A program made the position numbers and the translations under genes. A stretch of 64,000 nt of DNA from contig CP136062.1 in the NCBI GenBank assembly GCA_032622095.1, positions 3,844,001 through 3,908,000 of the forward strand, written 5' to 3'. The notes under the pieces are model-generated. The model saw only the letters and a program-made list of their open reading frames with translations. It made no database searches and was not told where the DNA came from. This DNA comes from Siphonodentalium dalli (taxonomy: Eukaryota > Mollusca > Scaphopoda > Gadilida > Siphonodentaliidae). Of this stretch, positions 56,101 to 64,000 are shown piece after piece; within the stretch, counting starts at the first letter, position 1, and each line of letters opens with the position of its first letter.

Positions 56101-59100
56101 CATTAGCGAAGACCGAAACATATATATCAAAGCTTAACAACAGTCGTCATTAGCGAAGACCGAAACAAATATATCAAAGCTTAACAACAGTCGTCATTAG
56201 CGAAGACCGAAACAAATATATCAAAGCTTAACAACAGTCGTCATTAGCGAAGACCGAAACAAATATATCAAAGCTTAACAACAGTCGTCATTAGCGAAGA
56301 CCGAAACATATATATCAAAGCTTAACAACAGTCGTCATTAGCGAAGACCGAAACAAATATATCAAAGCTTAACAACAGTCGTCATTAGCGAAGACCGAAA
56401 CATATATATCAAAGCTTAACAACAGTCGTCATTAGCGAAGACCGAAACAAATATATCAAAGCTTAACAACAATTGTCATTAGCGAAGACCGAAACATATA
56501 TATCAAAGCTTAACAACAGTCGTCATTAGCGAAGACCGAAACAAATATATCAAAGCTTAACAACAGTCGTCATTAGCGAAGACCGAAACAAATATATCAA
56601 AGCTTAACAACAGTTGTCATTAGCGAAGACCGAAACAAATATATCAAAGCTTAACAACAGTCGTCATTAGCGAAGACCGAAACATATATATCAAAGCTTA
56701 ACAACAGTCGTCATTAGCGAAGACCGAAACAAATATATCAAAGCTTAACAACAATTGTCATTAGCGAAGACCGAAACATATATATCAAAGCTTAACAACA
56801 GTCGTCATTAGCGAAGACCGAAACAAATATATCAAAGCTTAACAACAGTCGTCATTAGCGAAGACCGAAACAAATATATCAAAGCTTAACAACAGTTGTC
56901 ATTAGCGAAGACCGAAACAAATATATCAAAGCTTAACAACAGTCGTCATTAGCGAAGACCGAAACATATATATCAAAGCTTAACAACAGTCGTCATTAGC
57001 GAAGACCGAAACAAATATATCAAAGCTTAACAACAGTCGTCATTAACGAAGACCGAAACAAATATATCAAAGCTTAACAACAGTTGTCATTAGCGAAGAC
57101 CGAAACAAATATATCAAAGCTTAACAAAAGTCGTCATTAGCGAAGACCGAAACAAATATATCAAAGCTTAACAACAGTCGTCATTAGCGAAGACCGAAAC
57201 AAATATATCAAAGCTTAACAACAGTCGTCATTAGCGAAGACCGAAACAAATATATCAAAGCTTAACAACAGTTGTCATTAGCGAAGACCGAAACAAATAT
57301 ATCAAAGCTTAACAACAGTCGTCATTAGCGAAGACCGAAACAAATATATCAAAGCTTAACAACAGTCGTCATTAGCGAAGACCGAAACAAATATATCAAA
57401 GCTTAACAACAGTCGTCATTAGCGAAGACCGAAACAAATATATCAAAGCTTAACAACAGTCGTCATTAGCGAAGACCGAAACATATATATCAAAGCTTAA
57501 CAACAGTCGTCATTAGCGAAGACCGAAACAAATATATCAAAGCTTAACAACAGTCGTCATTAGCGAAGACCGAAACAAATATATCAAAGCTTAACAACAG
57601 TCGTCATTAGCGAAGACCGAAACAAATATATCAAAGCTTAACAACAGTCGTCATTAGCGAAGACCGAAACAAATATATCAAAGCTTAACAACATTAGCGA
57701 AGACCGAAACAAATATATCCAAAGCTTAACAACAGTCGTCATTAGCGAAGACCGAAACAAATATATCAAAGCTTAACAACAATTGTCATTAGCGAAGACC
57801 GAAACATATATATCAAAGCTTAACAACAGTCGTCATTAGCGAAGACCGAAACAAATATATCAAAGCTTAACAACAGTCGTCATTAGCGAAGACCGAAACA
57901 AATATATCAAAGCTTAACAACAGTCGTCATTAGCGAAGACCGAAACAAATATATCAAAGCTTAACAACATTAGCGAAGACCGAAACAAATATATCCAAAG
58001 CTTAACAACAGTCGTCATTAGCGAAGACCGAAACAAATATATCAAAGCTTAACAACAATTGTCATTAGCGAAGACCGAAACATATATATCAAAGCTTAAC
58101 AACAGTCGTCATTAGCGAAGACCGAAACAAATATATCAAAGCTTAACAACAGTCGTCATTAGCGAAGACCGAAACAAATATATCAAAGCTTAACAACAGT
58201 CGTCATTAGCGAAGACCGAAACAAATATATCAAAGCTTAACAACAGTCGTCATTAGCGAAGACCGAAACAAATATATCAAAGCTTAACAACAGTCGTCAT
58301 TAGCGAAGACCGAAACATATATATCAAAGCTTAACAACAGTCGTCATTAGCGAAGACCGAAACAAATATATCAAAGCTTAACAACAGTCGTCATTAGCGA
58401 AGACCGAAACATATATATCAAAGCTTAACAACAGTCGTCATTAGCGAAGACCGAAACAAATATATCAAAGCTTAACAACAATTGTCATTAGCGAAGACCG
58501 AAACATATATATCAAAGCTTAACAACAGTCGTCATTAGCGAAGACCGAAACAAATATATCAAAGCTTAACAACAGTCGTCATTAGCGAAGACCGAAACAA
58601 ATATATCAAAGCTTAACAACAGTTGTCATTAGCGAAGACCGAAACAAATATATCAAAGCTTAACAACAGTCGTCATTAGCGAAGACCGAAACATATATAT
58701 CAAAGCTTAACAACAGTCGTCATTAGCGAAGACCGAAACAAATATATCAAAGCTTAACAACATTAGCGAAGACCGAAACAAATATATCCAAAGCTTAACA
58801 ACAGTCGTCATTAGCGAAGACCGAAACAAATATATCAAAGCTTAACAACAATTGTCATTAGCGAAGACCGAAACATATATATCAAAGCTTAACAACAGTC
58901 GTCATTAGCGAAGACCGAAACAAATATATCAAAGCTTAACAACAGTCGTCATTAGCGAAGACCGAAACAAATATATCAAAGCTTAACAACAGTCGTCATT
59001 AGCGAAGACCGAAACAAATATATCAAAGCTTAACAACATTAGCGAAGACCGAAACAAATATATCCAAAGCTTAACAACAGTCGTCATTAGCGAAGACCGA

Positions 59101-62100
59101 AACAAATATATCAAAGCTTAACAACAATTGTCATTAGCGAAGACCGAAACATATATATCAAAGCTTAACAACAGTCGTCATTAGCGAAGACCGAAACAAA
59201 TATATCAAAGCTTAACAACAGTCGTCATTAGCGAAGACCGAAACAAATATATCAAAGCTTAACAACAGTCGTCATTAGCGAAGACCGAAACAAATATATC
59301 AAAGCTTAACAACAGTCGTCATTAGCGAAGACCGAAACATATATATCAAAGCTTAACAACAGTCGTCATTAGCGAAGACCGAAACAAATATATCAAAGCT
59401 TAACAACAGTCGTCATTAGCGAAGACCGAAACAAATATATCAAAGCTTAACAACAGTCGTCATTAGCGAAGACCGAAACAAATATATCAAAGCTTAACAA
59501 CAGTCGTCATTAGCGAAGACCGAAACAAATATATCAAAGCTTAACAACAGTCGTCATTAGCGAAGACCGAAACAAATATATCAAAGCTTAACAACATTAG
59601 CGAAGACCGAAACAAATATATCCAAAGCTTAACAACAGTCGTCATTAGCGAAGACCGAAACAAATATATCAAAGCTTAACAACAATTGTCATTAGCGAAG
59701 ACCGAAACATATATATCAAAGCTTAACAACAGTCGTCATTAGCGAAGACCGAAACAAATATATCAAAGCTTAACAACAGTCGTCATTAGCGAAGACCGAA
59801 ACAAATATATCAAAGCTTAACAACAGTCGTCATTAGCGAAGACCGAAACAAATATATCAAAGCTTAACAACATTAGCGAAGACCGAAACAAATATATCCA
59901 AAGCTTAACAACAGTCGTCATTAGCGAAGACCGAAACAAATATATCAAAGCTTAACAACAATTGTCATTAGCGAAGACCGAAACATATATATCAAAGCTT
60001 AACAACAGTCGTCATTAGCGAAGACCGAAACAAATATATCAAAGCTTAACAACAGTCGTCATTAGCGAAGACCGAAACAAATATATCAAAGCTTAACAAC
60101 AGTCGTCATTAGCGAAGACCGAAACAAATATATCAAAGCTTAACAACAGTCGTCATTAGCGAAGACCGAAACATATATATCAAAGCTTAACAACAGTCGT
60201 CATTAGCGAAGACCGAAACAAATATATCAAAGCTTAACAACAGTCGTCATTAGCGAAGACCGAAACATATATATCAAAGCTTAACAACAGTCGTCATTAG
60301 CGAAGACCGAAACAAATATATCAAAGCTTAACAACAATTGTCATTAGCGAAGACCGAAACATATATATCAAAGCTTAACAACAGTCGTCATTAGCGAAGA
60401 CCGAAACAAATATATCAAAGCTTAACAACAGTCGTCATTAGCGAAGACCGAAACAAATATATCAAAGCTTAACAACAGTTGTCATTAGCGAAGACCGAAA
60501 CAAATATATCAAAGCTTAACAACAGTCGTCATTAGCGAAGACCGAAACATATATATCAAAGCTTAACAACAGTCGTCATTAGCGAAGACCGAAACAAATA
60601 TATCAAAGCTTAACAACAATTGTCATTAGCGAAGACCGAAACATATATATCAAAGCTTAACAACAGTCGTCATTAGCGAAGACCGAAACAAATATATCAA
60701 AGCTTAACAACAGTCGTCATTAGCGAAGACCGAAACAAATATATCAAAGCTTAACAACAGTTGTCATTAGCGAAGACCGAAACAAATATATCAAAGCTTA
60801 ACAACAGTCGTCATTAGCGAAGACCGAAACATATATATCAAAGCTTAACAACAGTCGTCATTAGCGAAGACCGAAACAAATATATCAAAGCTTAACAACA
60901 GTCGTCATTAACGAAGACCGAAACAAATATATCAAAGCTTAACAACAGTTGTCATTAGCGAAGACCGAAACAAATATATCAAAGCTTAACAAAAGTCGTC
61001 ATTAGCGAAGACCGAAACAAATATATCAAAGCTTAACAACAGTCGTCATTAGCGAAGACCGAAACAAATATATCAAAGCTTAACAACAGTCGTCATTAGC
61101 GAAGACCGAAACAAATATATCAAAGCTTAACAACAGTTGTCATTAGCGAAGACCGAAACAAATATATCAAAGCTTAACAACAGTCGTCATTAGCGAAGAC
61201 CGAAACAAATATATCAAAGCTTAACAACAGTCGTCATTAGCGAAGACCGAAACAAATATATCAAAGCTTAACAACAGTCGTCATTAGCGAAGACCGAAAC
61301 AAATATATCAAAGCTTAACAACAGTCGTCATTAGCGAAGACCGAAACATATATATCAAAGCTTAACAACAGTCGTCATTAGCGAAGACCGAAACAAATAT
61401 ATCAAAGCTTAACAACAGTCGTCATTAGCGAAGACCGAAACAAATATATCAAAGCTTAACAACAGTCGTCATTAGCGAAGACCGAAACAAATATATCAAA
61501 GCTTAACAACAGTCGTCATTAGCGAAGACCGAAACAAATATATCAAAGCTTAACAACATTAGCGAAGACCGAAACAAATATATCCAAAGCTTAACAACAG
61601 TCGTCATTAGCGAAGACCGAAACAAATATATCAAAGCTTAACAACAATTGTCATTAGCGAAGACCGAAACATATATATCAAAGCTTAACAACAGTCGTCA
61701 TTAGCGAAGACCGAAACAAATATATCAAAGCTTAACAACAGTCGTCATTAGCGAAGACCGAAACAAATATATCAAAGCTTAACAACAGTCGTCATTAGCG
61801 AAGACCGAAACAAATATATCAAAGCTTAACAACATTAGCGAAGACCGAAACAAATATATCCAAAGCTTAACAACAGTCGTCATTAGCGAAGACCGAAACA
61901 AATATATCAAAGCTTAACAACAATTGTCATTAGCGAAGACCGAAACATATATATCAAAGCTTAACAACAGTCGTCATTAGCGAAGACCGAAACAAATATA
62001 TCAAAGCTTAACAACAGTCGTCATTAGCGAAGACCGAAACAAATATATCAAAGCTTAACAACAGTCGTCATTAGCGAAGACCGAAACAAATATATCAAAG

Positions 62101-64000
62101 CTTAACAACAGTCGTCATTAGCGAAGACCGAAACAAATATATCAAAGCTTAACAACAGTCGTCATTAGCGAAGACCGAAACATATATATCAAAGCTTAAC
62201 AACAGTCGTCATTAGCGAAGACCGAAACAAATATATCAAAGCTTAACAACAGTCGTCATTAGCGAAGACCGAAACATATATATCAAAGCTTAACAACAGT
62301 CGTCATTAGCGAAGACCGAAACAAATATATCAAAGCTTAACAACAATTGTCATTAGCGAAGACCGAAACATATATATCAAAGCTTAACAACAGTCGTCAT
62401 TAGCGAAGACCGAAACAAATATATCAAAGCTTAACAACAGTCGTCATTAGCGAAGACCGAAACAAATATATCAAAGCTTAACAACAGTTGTCATTAGCGA
62501 AGACCGAAACAAATATATCAAAGCTTAACAACAGTCGTCATTAGCGAAGACCGAAACATATATATCAAAGCTTAACAACAGTCGTCATTAGCGAAGACCG
62601 AAACAAATATATCAAAGCTTAACAACAATTGTCATTAGCGAAGACCGAAACATATATATCAAAGCTTAACAACAGTCGTCATTAGCGAAGACCGAAACAA
62701 ATATATCAAAGCTTAACAACAGTCGTCATTAGCGAAGACCGAAACAAATATATCAAAGCTTAACAACAGTTGTCATTAGCGAAGACCGAAACAAATATAT
62801 CAAAGCTTAACAACAGTCGTCATTAGCGAAGACCGAAACATATATATCAAAGCTTAACAACAGTCGTCATTAGCGAAGACCGAAACAAATATATCAAAGC
62901 TTAACAACAGTCGTCATTAGCGAAGACCGAAACAAATATATCAAAGCTTAACAACAGTTGTCATTAGCGAAGACCGAAACAAATATATCAAAGCTTAACA
63001 ACAGTCGTCATTAGCGAAGACCGAAACAAATATATCAAAGCTTAACAACAGTCGTCATTAGCGAAGACCGAAACAAATATATCAAAGCTTAACAACAGTC
63101 GTCATTAGCGAAGACCGAAACAAATATATCAAAGCTTAACAACAGTCGTCATTAGCGAAGACCGAAACAAATATATCAAAGCTTAACAACAGTTGTCATT
63201 AGCGAAGACCGAAACAAATATATCAAAGCTTAACAACAGTCGTCATTAGCGAAGACCGAAACAAATATATCAAAGCTTAACAACAGTCGTCATTAGCGAA
63301 GACCGAAACAAATATATCAAAGCTTAACAACAGTTGTCATTAGCGAAGACCGAAACAAATATATCAAAGCTTAACAACAGTCGTCATTAGCGAAGACCGA
63401 AACAAATATATCAAAGCTTAACAACAGTCGTCATTAGCGAAGACCGAAACAAATATATCAAAGCTTAACAACAGTCGTCATTAGCGAAGACCGAAACAAA
63501 TATATCAAAGCTTAACAACAGTTGTCATTAGCGAAGACCGAAACAAATATATCAAAGCTTAACAACAGTCGTCATTAGCGAAGACCGAAACAAATATATC
63601 AAAGCTTAACAACAGTCGTCATTAGCGAAGACCGAAACAAATATATCAAAGCTTAACAACAGTTGTCATTAGCGAAGACCGAAACAAATATATCAAAGCT
63701 TAACAACAGTCGTCATTAGCGAAGACCGAAACAAATATATCAAAGCTTAACAACAGTCGTCATTAGCGAAGACCGAAACAAATATATCAAAGCTTAACAA
63801 CAGTCGTCATTAGCGAAGACCGAAACAAATATATCAAAGCTTAACAACAGTTGTCATTAGCGAAGACCGAAACAAATATATCAAAGCTTAACAACAGTTG
63901 TCATTAGCGAAGACCGAAACAAATATATCAAAGCTTAACAACAGTTGTCATTAGCGAAGACCGAAACAAATATATCAAAGCTTAACAACAGTTGTCATTA
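50161..64000 (+). repeat. Satellite array of 47-bp HindIII monomers, runs off the right edge
   Basis: About 296 monomers in head-to-tail order, 13.84 kb in view. The consensus unit is AAGCTTAACAACAGTCGTCA, TTAGCGAAGACCGAAACAAA, TATATCA (47 bp), with a HindIII site AAGCTT per unit. Variants recur in a patterned way: ACATATATATCA instead of ACAAATATATCA, AACAATTGTC, AACAGTTGTC, AACAAAAGTC, CAACGCTT, and a 41-bp form that lacks AGTCGTC and has an extra C in ATATATCCA. The 41-bp form occurs 16 times as eight pairs. Stops occur in every frame, so it is noncoding. The rightmost part (from about 62630) lacks the 41-bp form. Confidence 0.99.
54897..62626 (+). repeat. 3,865-bp higher-order duplication within the satellite
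   Basis: Variant monomers occur in the same order in 54897-58761 and 58762-62626, offset by exactly 3,865 bp. The 41-bp pairs are at 54897/55173, 55731/56007, 57693/57969 and again at 58762/59038, 59596/59872, 61558/61834. The rare ATTAACGAAG monomer is at 57042 and 60907, and the AACAAAAG monomer at 57123 and 60988. The length equals 83 monomers, 77 of 47 bp and 6 of 41 bp. The match stops at both outer ends. Confidence 0.9.

Noticed and set aside
50161..64000. CRISPR-like regular repeats
   Set aside because: The monomers are contiguous with no variable spacers and there are no cas genes. It is a eukaryotic tandem satellite.
1..64000. Integrated virus, retrotransposon polymerase or defence system
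   Set aside because: No reverse transcriptase, integrase, capsid, transposase or nuclease motif was found in any frame; all mobile elements seen are non-autonomous.

Overview
The window is nuclear DNA from an animal, most likely a marine mollusc or another lophotrochozoan. It is AT-rich, almost empty of genes, and full of ACATGTA-type words, tRNA-derived SINEs, TTAA-flanked MITEs and minisatellites. Splice-like signals, poly(A)-like signals and an alpha-1,3-fucosyltransferase all point to a eukaryote. The species call is inference. There is no bacterial gene density, operon or CRISPR array.

Layout. Positions 1-6900 are intergenic, with ACATGTA motifs, fragments of dispersed repeats and a poly-G tract. 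Positions 6938-13560 hold a duplicated mosaic (blocks A, B, C, then A, B, C, then a diverged A) into which three mobile elements inserted. These are a 2.57-kb foldback-like element (7758-10326) whose long inverted arms are built from decayed C2H2 zinc-finger repeats, a 601-bp TTAA-flanked MITE (10539-11139), and a 550-bp insertion ending in a 150-bp hairpin (12174-12723). Because the block is duplicated, each insertion has an uninterrupted paralogous site within the window. A candidate terminal exon (14013-14234, minus) and a second TTAA MITE follow.

The one confident gene is a single-exon GT10 alpha-1,3-fucosyltransferase, 15758-16945 on the minus strand. It has a normal type II membrane layout, but the usual FENS segment of the donor-binding motif reads LPSG. 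Positions 17000-37600 are noncoding. They hold degenerate tandem repeats (17.3-18.9 kb), two tRNA-derived SINEs, an inverted/direct repeat mosaic (26.6-29.0 kb), a 209-bp tandem repeat (29.4-30.3 kb) and a tandem repeat carrying a YY1-like CAAGATGGC word in most copies (34.55-35.85 kb).

Positions 37617-49170 appear to be a head-to-tail concatemer of four non-autonomous Helitron-like units on the minus strand. The ends are TC...CTAG between A and T, with a terminal hairpin, and one complete CTAG/TC junction is intact at each of two unit borders. A GC-rich palindromic MITE and a roughly 4-kb segment are nested inside it. From about 50161 to the right edge the sequence is one satellite of 47-bp HindIII-containing monomers, about 296 copies in view. 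It has higher-order structure, including what looks like an exact 3,865-bp (83-monomer) tandem duplication.

The genes do not form a pathway. The window is best read as a repeat-dense, possibly heterochromatin-flanking region with a single glycosyltransferase gene. All alignments were done by eye.
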